From positions 310,001-374,000 of the forward strand of contig JACPIU010000026.1 in assembly GCA_016187935.1 (NCBI GenBank): a stretch of DNA of 64,000 bases. The letters run 5' to 3'. The notes below the pieces were generated by a model, which ran no database searches, was not told the DNA's origin, and worked only from the letters and a program-made list of their open reading frames with translations. Numbering within the stretch: the stretch's first letter is position 1; every line of letters begins with the position of its first letter. This DNA comes from Bdellovibrio sp. (GTDB lineage Bacteria > Bdellovibrionota > Bacteriovoracia > Bacteriovoracales > Bacteriovoracaceae). This document shows, in pieces, positions 14,245 to 23,788 of this stretch. Both the position numbers and the translations under genes were made by a program.

Positions 14245-16452
14245 ATGAATATAAAATCCATTTTTTCTTCCCAAGGATTGGTGGGAGATGTTTTAGGCGG
14301 TCTTTCGTCCATGTTGGTTGCACTTCCGGCCGCTATAGCTTTCGGATTGGTCATCTATGCTCCTCTTGGATCTGCGTACACTTCTTTTGGTGCTTTGGCA
14401 GGTATATTGGGGACTATTGCTTTGGGGCTAATCACTTCCTTGATTGGGGGTACTGCTGGCCTTATTTCTGCTCCCTGCGCTCCAGCAGCGGCAGTTCTCG
14501 CCGCTTTCGTTGCCAACATTGTTAAAACCGAGGGTATTGCACCAGAATTAGTGTCTGCTTATCTTGCAATCGTTATTCTTTTCGCCGGATTATTGCAAAC
14601 TCTGTTTTCTGTGTTAGGTGGAGGAAAGTTTATCAAATATATTCCCTACTCCGTTGTGACTGGATATTTAAGCGGTGTAGGAATACTTATTTTTTTAGGC
14701 CAACTGCCAAAATTATTGGGAGTTCCAAAGGAAAAAATCTTAAATGCCCTAATAAGCCCCACGATGTGGAATTATCCGGGACTGACAGTTGGCGCAGTCA
14801 CAATGGCAACTATGTTTTTGGCCCCTCGATTTATCAAGAAAATCCCTGGAGCAATTTTGGCCTTGATAATGGGAATGCTGACCTATGGTATCTTGACCAT
14901 ATGGTTACCTTCTCTAAGGACTCTTGAAAATAACGGTTTAGTAGTTGGATTAATTCAAATAGGTGAAAGTGCTTCCATTTTTTCATTGGCCTTAAATAGC
15001 TTCAACAAACTTCAACTAATTCAATTGAATCATCTTCCGATACTCGCATCTACAGCATTAACCCTGGCCGTTTTGCTTTCAATTGATACCCTTAAAACTT
15101 GTGTGGTACTGGATGTTCTCACACGCTCGCGACATAACTCCAATCGTGAATTATTTGGTCAAGGAATAGGAAATCTCGCCGCTTCAATTTTGTTTGGGAT
15201 GCCAGGTGCTGGCACATCAGGAGCAACACTTGTTAATATTAATAGCGGTGGAAAAGCTCCACGAGCTGGTTTTTTTCTTGGCATTTTTTCTCTGATCAGC
15301 TTTTATGCCTTTCTATCATACATTGCGTGGGTACCTGTCGCAGCTTTGGCCGGAATTCTTATTGTCATTGCCTTTAGAATGATAGATTTTAAAAGTTTTC
15401 ATCTGGCCACACAGCGTTCAACTATATTTGATTTTAGCGTGATTTTGGCCGTAATTATCACGGCACTTGTCACCAATCTTATTGCTGCGGCAGGAGTTGG
15501 TGTTGCCTTGTCCATTCTTTTGTTTGTACGCGACCAAATACATGGCACGATTATTCGAAGAAAATCGTTCGGCAATGCTATGTTTTCGAAAAAACAACGT
15601 AGTTCGGACGAGTTCAAAATGCTGCATGAAAAAGGTGACTGCACAGCTATCTTCGAGTTGCAAGGCTCACTCTTCTTTGGAACTACAGATCAGTTTTACT
15701 CAGAGATAAGACCGATTATTCCAAAGGTGAAGTATGTAATTCTAGACTTTGATAGGGTTCGTTCGGTGGATTATACCGCCTGTAATATCTTAAAGCAGAT
15801 AGCGACCCAGATTGAGGAAGGCGGAGGGATATTTATTCTTTCATCCATCCCCGAGAAAAAACCAGGAAGGCAAAACGTACAGCGTTATTTTAAGGAAGTT
15901 GGGCCATTCCATGATATTAAGAAAAAACTTGAATTTGCGACACTGGATGAAGCCTTAGAATCAGTAGAGGACCTGATTTTAAAAGAGGTAGGCCTGATCA
16001 CACTGGAAACAGTCCTCGATTTGTCGGAAATCAAAGTTTTTAAAACTGCCGATGGTGCAATTGTCGATGCTTTAAAGAGTGTTATGCGCGAGGTCCATTA
16101 CAATGATGGGGAGAAGATTTTCAATAGTGGTGACCAAAGCGATGAAATTTATTTTATTCGCCACGGGAATGTCCGTATTCAACTCCTTTTACCAGACGGA
16201 GGATTGCATTCTCTATCGACATTTAAGAAAGGTGATTTTTTTGGTGATATGTCATTTCTTGATCATGCGGTTCGTTCTGCCAATGCGGTAGCATCAGGAG
16301 ATGTCTCCCTTTATGTGTTATCACGTGCAGAATTTGATAAATGTGTCGCTCAACGAAAAGATATTGCAGCGGTTTTGTTTGAAGGCTTATCCAAGGCGAT
16401 TTCTCATCGCTTGCGACAAAACAATATCGAACTCCGCTCGTTACGTCTTTAA
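14245..16452 (+). CDS. SulP/SLC26 anion transporter with STAS and cyclic-nucleotide-binding domains
   Basis: 735 residues. About residues 10-420 are the SulP membrane part (start GLVGDVLGGLSSMLVALPAAIAFG; SAPCAPAAAVLAAF; DTLKTCVVLDVLTRSRH with GIGNLAASILFGMPGAG). A STAS domain follows at about 465-575 (AIFELQGSLFFGTTDQFY, YVILDFDRVRSVDYTA). The last 130 residues are a cNMP-binding beta-barrel (YNDGEKIFNSGDQSDEIYFI, GDFFGDMSFLDHAVRSANAVA), which keeps the phosphate-binding-cassette FGDMSFLD and R-S/A. The substrate may be sulfate, bicarbonate or another anion. The fused sensor suggests gating by a cyclic nucleotide or other ligand. Confidence 0.9.
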   Translation: MNIKSIFSSQGLVGDVLGGLSSMLVALPAAIAFGLVIYAPLGSAYTSFGALAGILGTIALGLITSLIGGTAGLISAPCAPAAAVLAAFVANIVKTEGIAPELVSAYLAIVILFAGLLQTLFSVLGGGKFIKYIPYSVVTGYLSGVGILIFLGQLPKLLGVPKEKILNALISPTMWNYPGLTVGAVTMATMFLAPRFIKKIPGAILALIMGMLTYGILTIWLPSLRTLENNGLVVGLIQIGESASIFSLALNSFNKLQLIQLNHLPILASTALTLAVLLSIDTLKTCVVLDVLTRSRHNSNRELFGQGIGNLAASILFGMPGAGTSGATLVNINSGGKAPRAGFFLGIFSLISFYAFLSYIAWVPVAALAGILIVIAFRMIDFKSFHLATQRSTIFDFSVILAVIITALVTNLIAAAGVGVALSILLFVRDQIHGTIIRRKSFGNAMFSKKQRSSDEFKMLHEKGDCTAIFELQGSLFFGTTDQFYSEIRPIIPKVKYVILDFDRVRSVDYTACNILKQIATQIEEGGGIFILSSIPEKKPGRQNVQRYFKEVGPFHDIKKKLEFATLDEALESVEDLILKEVGLITLETVLDLSEIKVFKTADGAIVDALKSVMREVHYNDGEKIFNSGDQSDEIYFIRHGNVRIQLLLPDGGLHSLSTFKKGDFFGDMSFLDHAVRSANAVASGDVSLYVLSRAEFDKCVAQRKDIAAVLFEGLSKAISHRLRQNNIELRSLRL

Positions 16453-16529
16453 GAAGAAATTTATGGCGAAGATTGTCAAGAATCCATATGAATGATACTC
16501 TCACTACAGTTTTTGGATTATTTTAATGG

Positions 16530-17336
16530 ATGCCTATGGAAACAAATGAACAACAGATTAAAGATAATTTACTCCCTCCAGCCAACGCCGACCAACCGCC
16601 GAAAATACCGCTGACTAGAAAACAAAAAATTGTCAAAGAAATAAAATCATTAACGATTTTGGTTGTAATTATTTTGATTTTCCGGTCCATTTTTTTTGAA
16701 CCGTTTAGAATTCCTTCAGGCTCAATGATTCCCACGTTGATGATCGGTGATTTTATTCTCGTTAATAAAATGGCTTTCGGATTTAAACTACCTTTTTCTG
16801 ATTTCTTTGGAGATCCCATCTATCTTTTTGGGAAAAGTAATCCAAAAAGGGGTGATGTCGTTGTTTTTAAATATCCCAAAGATCCAAGTGTAAATTACAT
16901 AAAAAGAGTGATTGGTTTACCTGGTGATACGATAGAAATCAAAAATAAGATCATTTATATTAATGGAGCACCGATTGATGTGAAGGATATCACCAGCACA
17001 GAGCAAGGTAAGAAAATCCTTGATGATATGGATGATAAATTTAAAGGCCATAACTTAAAATTGCTGGAAACGAAAACCGGAGAACATTCTCATATTATTC
17101 AGCAGGATAATGATAACTTTTATAAAGTTGATTATGAAAAATTAACTGTTCCGGATGGTAAATTTTTTGCCATGGGTGATAATCGGGATTTTTCCTATGA
17201 CTCTCGTTTTTGGGGATTTGTTCCACACGAATACATCAAGGGTAAGGCCTTATTTGTTTGGTTTAGCTTCATACTTCCATTTAGCGATAACGAGGTTAAG
17301 TTCCGTCCATGGCGTATTGGCACCGGGATTGATTAG
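16530..17336 (+). CDS. lepB: signal peptidase I
   Basis: 268 residues. One N-terminal membrane segment (LTILVVIILIFRSIFF, about 41-56) precedes box B with the catalytic Ser65 (PSGSMIPTL) and box D with the general-base Lys125 (NYIKRVIGLPGD). Box E is present as MGDNRDFSYDSRFWGFV. It cleaves type I signal peptides of exported preproteins at the inner membrane. An in-frame ATG at 16536 is an alternative start. It is followed 12 bases later by the NFACT gene. Confidence 0.95.
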   Translation: MPMETNEQQIKDNLLPPANADQPPKIPLTRKQKIVKEIKSLTILVVIILIFRSIFFEPFRIPSGSMIPTLMIGDFILVNKMAFGFKLPFSDFFGDPIYLFGKSNPKRGDVVVFKYPKDPSVNYIKRVIGLPGDTIEIKNKIIYINGAPIDVKDITSTEQGKKILDDMDDKFKGHNLKLLETKTGEHSHIIQQDNDNFYKVDYEKLTVPDGKFFAMGDNRDFSYDSRFWGFVPHEYIKGKALFVWFSFILPFSDNEVKFRPWRIGTGID

Positions 17337-17348
17337 AAATCACAAATT

Positions 17349-18644
17349 ATGCTTTCTGATTCTCTCTCCAAAGATCTAATTGTTCTTAATCAAAATCTTG
17401 AAAATTGCCTCATTAAACAAGTCTTTTCCTATCCGCACTATCTGGTCCTGAGTTTATACGTGCGAGGAAGGAAGCAGTATTTGTATCTCTCGCGTGGAAA
17501 GCAAGCTCCAGCAATTTTGTTGGATATGGAAAGAATTGAGACGATAACCAAATTGGATGATAAATATGTTCATATTTTTCGGTCTTTTCTGAAGGGACAG
17601 TTCATAAAGAGAGTTTCAATTGATGAAAAGTTGGGAATGATTGTCATTGAGACCGAAAAGGGTTCATGTCGATCAGTGATAGACTTATTTTATAAGAATA
17701 GCGGCATGTATTTTCTGCTGAGCACTTCTTTGCCAAATTATTCAAAATATTTTGCTTCTTGGCAGGGAACCGTTAATGAATACTCATCTCAAAATGGGAT
17801 AGATTCACCCATTCACACCGCTCTTCTTGAATTAGGAAAAATATCTGATAGAGGTTTAAAACTTTCAGTACAATTGTCAAATGCCTTATACCAGGATATG
17901 TGGCAAAAACTATTGAGCCGAGAAGCAAATCGAAAAGTGAAAAAACTGGAATTAAAGAAAGATAAAATCAAGGCCGATATACTTCATTTGCAACAAGCTA
18001 TTACAAAAATGGAAACAGATTTAGCAAATTCAAAGGAGATAGAATTTGGTGAATTCTATGAATGCGCAGGGTACAGGGTGAAATTTCCCGCGCAGTTAAA
18101 TTCGTGGAAAAAAAGGGAGATGCTATTCAATAAATTAAAGTCATTAAAAAAGGGATATAGTATACAAAAGCAACGTTTGGATGCGCTCAAATCTGGTCCT
18201 GGCCTTTCAAAGTTTGTGCCAGACATTCGACCATGGAACCCAACTTGGGGAAAACAGGCCGGCAAAAAAGAAACAACGGTGACAGAAAAATGCAGTAATA
18301 AGGATGTAATAGAATTTAATTCAGACAGTAATGCTCTAGTTAAAATTGGAAGAAATGAAAATGGCAATGACTATTTACTTACGACTTGGTCAAAGGCGAG
18401 TGACATTTGGGTTCATTTGCATGAACATCCTAGCGCACACGCGATAATTCGTTTCACAGACTCAAAGAGAGAGCAACTCTTTGAATTGCTTGACGATATT
18501 TCGTTACTTCTCAAAGATTTATCAGGAATGACAAAAGAAAGGGTTTCACTCATATATACAGAACGAAGATGGGTGAAGCCAATAAAGAATGATAAAGGGA
18601 AAGTTAAATTGTCGAAATTTCATATCTATCTTCCTCGTAAGTAG
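17349..18644 (+). CDS. NFACT family protein, RqcH-like
   Basis: 431 residues, shorter than the 550-580 usual for bacterial RqcH. The N-terminus is the FbpA/NFACT-N type (YLVLSLYVRGRKQYLYLSR). The middle is a coiled coil (about 190-245, KKLELKKDKIKADILHLQQA). The C-terminus is an NFACT-R domain (VKIGRNENGNDYLLTTWSKA, SDIWVHLHEHPSAHAII). RqcH binds obstructed 50S subunits and adds C-terminal Ala tails during ribosome rescue. The shortness affects mainly the HhH/coiled-coil region, so the tailing activity is not assured from sequence. Confidence 0.85.
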   Translation: MLSDSLSKDLIVLNQNLENCLIKQVFSYPHYLVLSLYVRGRKQYLYLSRGKQAPAILLDMERIETITKLDDKYVHIFRSFLKGQFIKRVSIDEKLGMIVIETEKGSCRSVIDLFYKNSGMYFLLSTSLPNYSKYFASWQGTVNEYSSQNGIDSPIHTALLELGKISDRGLKLSVQLSNALYQDMWQKLLSREANRKVKKLELKKDKIKADILHLQQAITKMETDLANSKEIEFGEFYECAGYRVKFPAQLNSWKKREMLFNKLKSLKKGYSIQKQRLDALKSGPGLSKFVPDIRPWNPTWGKQAGKKETTVTEKCSNKDVIEFNSDSNALVKIGRNENGNDYLLTTWSKASDIWVHLHEHPSAHAIIRFTDSKREQLFELLDDISLLLKDLSGMTKERVSLIYTERRWVKPIKNDKGKVKLSKFHIYLPRK

Positions 18645-18688
18645 AAAATCGGTAATTTTTTCGCTGACATATTTATGTCGTAACTTGT

Positions 18689-18694
18689 TATAAA
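18689..18694 (+). promoter_or_regulatory. extended -10 promoter
   Basis: TGTTATAAA (TG at 18686-18687, hexamer TATAAA at 18689-18694) lies about 9 bases before the start at 18703, so the 5' leader would be nearly absent. The same TGTTATAMT form precedes pilA and pilQ. A small inverted repeat GACAT-ATTT-ATGTC lies just upstream. Confidence 0.45.
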
Positions 18695-18702
18695 ATTTCT
18701 GT

Positions 18703-19476
18703 ATGTTGCGGGTGGTGTTTTCCTTCTTTTTGGCCGTTTATTTTATATCGATTGATGTAAAGGCCGAATATCTTGAATTGGCAGAAACAAGATTATTTTA
18801 TCCTCAACGCGTAGGTTTAACTAATTTAAGTTTTAAGTTGAGGATAAACGGACTAGATGAGTATCTCAAAGCTTCAACATCACTTGAGAAAATCAATGAC
18901 GTGCATTTTGATGTTTTTTGGCAAGCCCCAGGTAAAGTTACCATTAAAATTGTAGGCGTTAATGAAAAATATAAGCAACTCGTTGAGCATTTAATTATGC
19001 AGGCCCATCAACGATTATCACTCATTTTTCCTATTCCACTAAGTAGCATGTTGAGGTCATATAAAATTTCAGAGGCAAAAAGTGCTAATCGAATCAAGAT
19101 TAAAGGTTTGGATGAAACCTATTCAAGAGATATCAATGCTATCGAAGTTGTTACAGATGAAAATGGCAAGCTTCTTGAATCAACCCTGAATTATCCATCT
19201 TCCCAAAAAAAATCTACCTTTAAAACATCGATGAAAGGATGGTCGCAAGGAAAATTTGTCATTGACGAAATATTAACACATACACGGACGTCAAATGCTG
19301 AGACATATGAAAAAGTAATGTTTGATTATATTGTGGTGGGAGGAATCGGTCTACCAGAGAAGATTGAAATTCAATATCAGCAAGGCTTGAATAGCGCAAA
19401 GGAAAGGAAGGAAGTTGTTGCGAAGGAAGAAATATATTTTTGGAATTACAAATTGAACACGAATATTAGACCATGA
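18703..19476 (+). CDS. exported protein of unknown function
   Basis: 257 residues with a signal peptide (VVFSFFLAVYFISIDVKA, cleavage likely after VKA around residue 21). The mature part is beta-rich, with alternating strands and a YSRDINAIEVVTDENGKLLESTLNYPS segment that loosely recalls LolA/LolB-type or outer-membrane lipoprotein-sorting folds, but I cannot make a firm assignment. It ends 9 bases before the giant lipoprotein gene and is probably in the same operon. Confidence 0.7.
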   Translation: MLRVVFSFFLAVYFISIDVKAEYLELAETRLFYPQRVGLTNLSFKLRINGLDEYLKASTSLEKINDVHFDVFWQAPGKVTIKIVGVNEKYKQLVEHLIMQAHQRLSLIFPIPLSSMLRSYKISEAKSANRIKIKGLDETYSRDINAIEVVTDENGKLLESTLNYPSSQKKSTFKTSMKGWSQGKFVIDEILTHTRTSNAETYEKVMFDYIVVGGIGLPEKIEIQYQQGLNSAKERKEVVAKEEIYFWNYKLNTNIRP

Positions 19477-19485
19477 GATAAATTC

Positions 19486-22400
19486 ATGAAGAAAAAAAGT
19501 ATCAGTTTTTTGCTTATGGTGATGTGTCTGTTCTTGATAACGCAAAGTTGCCAAAAACAAAGTCCTCCCGGAATTACAGTCGAATATGGTCGAGATGATT
19601 TAGAGCGCGTAGAAGAATGTAAAAAAGTCTCATTAGTTAAGCACCTACTTTATCAAGAAAATACCTTAAGTTTATTTAAATGTTTAAGATGGGATGCAGA
19701 ATTCCCTGAATTGTTCAAAGGAATTAGCAAGGTCAAACGAGAGAATTGGAATCACATAATGGCGCCCATTAGTGATGTAGTCCTTGATAATTTGGTGATT
19801 AGGGACAAATTGATTGCCCTCATTAAAAGATTAGACGAGCGTGGTGCACTTGATGATCTCAGTCAGGTCATAACAGCTTTAAATGATACCAATTTTTTTG
19901 ATGGACTAAACGAGATGTTTATTTGTGCGCGTGAGAACAACATTGATTGTACGCGCAAGGACAGAGCACTTTCCAAAAAACAAATTAAAAATTTGCTAAA
20001 AGTTTTGACTGTTGAGACACCGACAGTGGATGCACTCCATGATCTTTTCGTGTTTGTGATAGATAACTTTTTAGACGGTGCGGACAGCTTTAAGAGCGAA
20101 GTCAGAAAGTTTTATAAAAATCCAATGTTTAAACAAGGCCGTGTTGATCTTGTTACGGTAGTCAGTGATATTTTGATTAAACATCCAGATTTTGCCCGGG
20201 ATCAAGAATTTATTCGTGGTCTTCTAACCACTCGAGTGCAGGAATCAAATAAACTGAAAATTATTGAGACTCTCGATTCGGAAAATTTTGATCTGTCGGC
20301 GTATAAAAATCTTGTGCATTTTCCCTTGTCCGGAAACCTAGATCTCGATCGTAAGTTTAAAGTGCTCAAGCTGCTCAAGGACGAAACTATCGAATGTGAC
20401 GAGTATGAGAATATGGCTGCGATTCAACCAGGACCTTGCCTTGAACAGACTTTGCAAAATCAAGTTCAACTTTCCAAGGAACAGTTTTTTCGTGCGCTCT
20501 TAGACGTTGGTATGGAAATGAAAACAGCAATATCCTTTTGCAAGAAGCTTGAAGTTCTGAAGAAAAAGATTACTTTTCGTGAAATTAAGCAAAATGAGGT
20601 AACTGAGAAAGATCATGATCAAGAACTTAAACTTATCGAGTTTTTAAAAGATTATGGACGTTATCTTGGTGACAATTCGACTTTTGATTTAATGAAGTTA
20701 CTGATCCAAGTTGCATTGGAGAAACCAACGATTGGTTCTATGTATTTGATCGATGTTGCATCTAGCGACACAGTATCAGCTGGACTGCGACTGTCAAAAG
20801 TCATAAAAGAATCTCAAGCGGACATAGATACTCATATTTTTAAAATAATAAAAAATATAAAAGAACCGCAGATCTCAAGTTCCCTACTTTTATCAGATAA
20901 ATTTTTTAATCAAAAAGACATTCTTGTGGATTTTGCACGCCTCTGGAAATTTTACAGTTTTGAAGAGAAAAATATTATTTTCCATTATCTTGATAAGCAC
21001 TTTGAAGAAGACGTGAATTATGTTGAATTAATCAAGTTTTATCTTGATATATTTAGTGTTACCAAAAACCTTTACCCGACGATTTCTTCAGCTTGGTTGT
21101 CTAATGAAGAAAAGCATGAGGCAAGCTACATTGCGGTTGAAGATTTTGTAACCCATTTATCAGGTCATGATGCGCTCAGAGACTTTAAAAAATTTTTAAG
21201 CCCTGATTACATTATGAAAATCATTGAAATTTTATCCAAAGGAATTACGCAGAACGGTGACGCTTTGGCTGAACTCAATGCGACACCAAAGTCCCGACTC
21301 TATATTGCCCCTCCTCTCTTGATAGAGCGTACATTTTCACAGTCTTCAACTAACCCATATCTAAAATGCCTAGTTGATATTGAAGATAGCGGCTTGAGGA
21401 TTTGGGAATATCTTCAAAATCCACCTGAAAGTTGCAAAATAATGATCTCTCCGCCTCCCATAGTCGCCACGATTAATCTCTTAGCGGAAATTGAGAAAGG
21501 TTATACTGCGGTGATGAATGGAATTCCGGCAATGGCATCCAGTGCGCATAATCTTCTTGATGAGGATGGACTATTCGCCAAATCCAATATTAATAGTGCC
21601 GTTGTCCTTATGGACCTTCTCGATGATACACTCCGGGATCAAAAAAAAGGAGTAAATGGTATAAGTGAATTGTTGAATATCTTGAAATATTACTATTACG
21701 ATTTTGATTTTGCTAAAGGTCAAAGATTGGAGAGTGTTCTTAAAAAGGGCCTTTCCTACTTAGTAGAAATTTTTGATAAAGAGCCAGTTCTAGGCATTAA
21801 ATCGAGAGAGAAAATTGTCGAATATATTGTCGGCCGACATAAGTCGCAGCAATTGTCACCTCTATTTTCCAATATTGGAAAGATCTTAAAAGATTATTCA
21901 CAATTTAATGCAAGAGTTGCATCGACAAATCCAAAAGTGTTTAATTTTTTATGTCGAACTGAACTTAACCAATCATTGGGAGAAAATCCATGTCCCGCAC
22001 CCAGTGTCATAAAAGCGGAATTAAATAAATCGCTTGGTCTACTGGTTCAAAAACAACATCCAGATATCCCAACAGCATTATCGCTGTTGCTGAAGGCCCT
22101 TATTCCACAGCAAGGCTTGGAGATACCATACGAAAAGACGAATCGCATATATAGGCTCACGCTTAAGGAAACAATGGAGATTATGTACGAAATGAGCGAC
22201 AAATCATATGTAAAAACCATTAACGGTCACGTCGATCAAGTGAATAAGCGACCGATGATTTATTTAGAGCCAAACAAAACTAAGGAAGAGAACGAAATTG
22301 CCAAAATTGTCACCACTGCTGAGAGGATTGAAACAGTTATTCGCGATATAAGGTTTGATCATAATTATTTGGGTGCCCATTATAAAAATGCAGTTGCGAA

Positions 22401-23787
22401 GGCCGAAGATTACAATCAAACAGTTAGCATTAAATATGCATTGATGAAGTTTTGTGTTGGGCTTGGTTTTTGTGGGAAATTTTTCAGCAAAGATGAAAAG
22501 CGCATGGCCAAAAATAGTATAGCTTCCTACCCTAGCCTATTGGAATCAAACACAATCTTTGGGCGAGGAGATTGGATGCAGACCCTCTTGCAAATTTTTG
22601 TCGCTTCATCAGATCCTGCTGCTCAGAAGAGTGCCTTGGTTAGATTTGGCAGCTTCGAAGTTCCGATGCTTCAAAGTAAAGAGCAATTGCAAAAGCATAA
22701 TGGTCAGGTCGTGACTTCTCTTTCTATGCTTGCTATTTTTAGCAATGGGGGAAGATATTTTCGAGATAGAATTGGAAAGTTTAAAAACTTGGCAGAAAAT
22801 AAAAAAGAATTTTATAACTATATTAATGGGCGAGAAATGGGGGCGATTGATCGTGCTTTTTTTGATCATGTCGCATTTGATCAAGTTGCATCTTCAGCAG
22901 ATAAAATGTTGAAGTCTTTTCTAAACAGGAGAATTCCTGATGGGCGTAATCTTATTGAGGTTGGAGTTGACTGGTTTGTTTCACTTAAGGATGATGATCT
23001 TATTCGGGCCGAAAAAGCGCTATCAAAATTGCTCTATTTGACAACATTCATTGGGACACCGGATGATATTAAAACGCGATTCAAATTACAAAAATTCAAC
23101 TCCAGCAAGGCCAGTATTGATACGCTTAATGACCATTTTAAAAATAATAATCTCACAAGTCTATTTCATGTCTTAGGTGAGCTTGCAGAAAAATGGCCAG
23201 TGATTTATAAGGCCAGTGGAGATGCGAAATTTTTAGATCTTTTGATCGAGAATGATGATTTGCTTTCGTTGTTTATTGAGGGTCTTGAAAAAAATATCGA
23301 TAATCTTTCAGAAAATTATTATTACACTACGCTTAATGAACTTTATGGAATGATAAATTATTTAAACTCTGGCGCAGGTGTGAATATTGCAAAAATAATT
23401 ATTGCCAATTTAAGCGATCAATCCAAAGTTAATCAATATTTTACCAATTTGAGACATATCTACGCATTTGTGTCTGAGCTGCGCTCCGGCCCAGAGGGAA
23501 AAAAGAGAATGTTGAAATTGGGCGACACTGTTATGAAGATACTTAATGATCGGAAATATGATATCTCACCCTTTATTTCATATCTAGACTGGACAAAGCC
23601 GGAATCGATTGGAAGAGAGAGAAATTTCCATTATGATGAACCATTTAAATTTCTCAAGGTTCTAATAAAGGAAGAATATTTTTATTATGAAAAAATAATA
23701 ACTCATGTTTTTAAAACATTTTTTGAGGACCTCAAGACGACGCTCAAGGAAATGTTTGCCAGCATCTTAGTTTTATCCAAAAGATAA
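19486..23787 (+). CDS. giant helical lipoprotein of unknown function
   Basis: 1433 residues with a lipoprotein-type signal: basic N-terminus, hydrophobic stretch LLMVMCLFLI and a lipobox-like ITQSC (Cys22). The mature protein is almost entirely alpha-helical with many Leu/Phe/Asp repeats such as LLxxLxDxxF, resembling a long helical-repeat solenoid. I do not recognise a named family; very long helical lipoproteins of this kind are frequent in Bdellovibrionota. It is likely anchored in the outer membrane, facing the periplasm or the cell surface. It is followed two bases later by the methyltransferase gene. Confidence 0.75.
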   Translation: MKKKSISFLLMVMCLFLITQSCQKQSPPGITVEYGRDDLERVEECKKVSLVKHLLYQENTLSLFKCLRWDAEFPELFKGISKVKRENWNHIMAPISDVVLDNLVIRDKLIALIKRLDERGALDDLSQVITALNDTNFFDGLNEMFICARENNIDCTRKDRALSKKQIKNLLKVLTVETPTVDALHDLFVFVIDNFLDGADSFKSEVRKFYKNPMFKQGRVDLVTVVSDILIKHPDFARDQEFIRGLLTTRVQESNKLKIIETLDSENFDLSAYKNLVHFPLSGNLDLDRKFKVLKLLKDETIECDEYENMAAIQPGPCLEQTLQNQVQLSKEQFFRALLDVGMEMKTAISFCKKLEVLKKKITFREIKQNEVTEKDHDQELKLIEFLKDYGRYLGDNSTFDLMKLLIQVALEKPTIGSMYLIDVASSDTVSAGLRLSKVIKESQADIDTHIFKIIKNIKEPQISSSLLLSDKFFNQKDILVDFARLWKFYSFEEKNIIFHYLDKHFEEDVNYVELIKFYLDIFSVTKNLYPTISSAWLSNEEKHEASYIAVEDFVTHLSGHDALRDFKKFLSPDYIMKIIEILSKGITQNGDALAELNATPKSRLYIAPPLLIERTFSQSSTNPYLKCLVDIEDSGLRIWEYLQNPPESCKIMISPPPIVATINLLAEIEKGYTAVMNGIPAMASSAHNLLDEDGLFAKSNINSAVVLMDLLDDTLRDQKKGVNGISELLNILKYYYYDFDFAKGQRLESVLKKGLSYLVEIFDKEPVLGIKSREKIVEYIVGRHKSQQLSPLFSNIGKILKDYSQFNARVASTNPKVFNFLCRTELNQSLGENPCPAPSVIKAELNKSLGLLVQKQHPDIPTALSLLLKALIPQQGLEIPYEKTNRIYRLTLKETMEIMYEMSDKSYVKTINGHVDQVNKRPMIYLEPNKTKEENEIAKIVTTAERIETVIRDIRFDHNYLGAHYKNAVAKAEDYNQTVSIKYALMKFCVGLGFCGKFFSKDEKRMAKNSIASYPSLLESNTIFGRGDWMQTLLQIFVASSDPAAQKSALVRFGSFEVPMLQSKEQLQKHNGQVVTSLSMLAIFSNGGRYFRDRIGKFKNLAENKKEFYNYINGREMGAIDRAFFDHVAFDQVASSADKMLKSFLNRRIPDGRNLIEVGVDWFVSLKDDDLIRAEKALSKLLYLTTFIGTPDDIKTRFKLQKFNSSKASIDTLNDHFKNNNLTSLFHVLGELAEKWPVIYKASGDAKFLDLLIENDDLLSLFIEGLEKNIDNLSENYYYTTLNELYGMINYLNSGAGVNIAKIIIANLSDQSKVNQYFTNLRHIYAFVSELRSGPEGKKRMLKLGDTVMKILNDRKYDISPFISYLDWTKPESIGRERNFHYDEPFKFLKVLIKEEYFYYEKIITHVFKTFFEDLKTTLKEMFASILVLSKR

Positions 23788-23788
23788 A

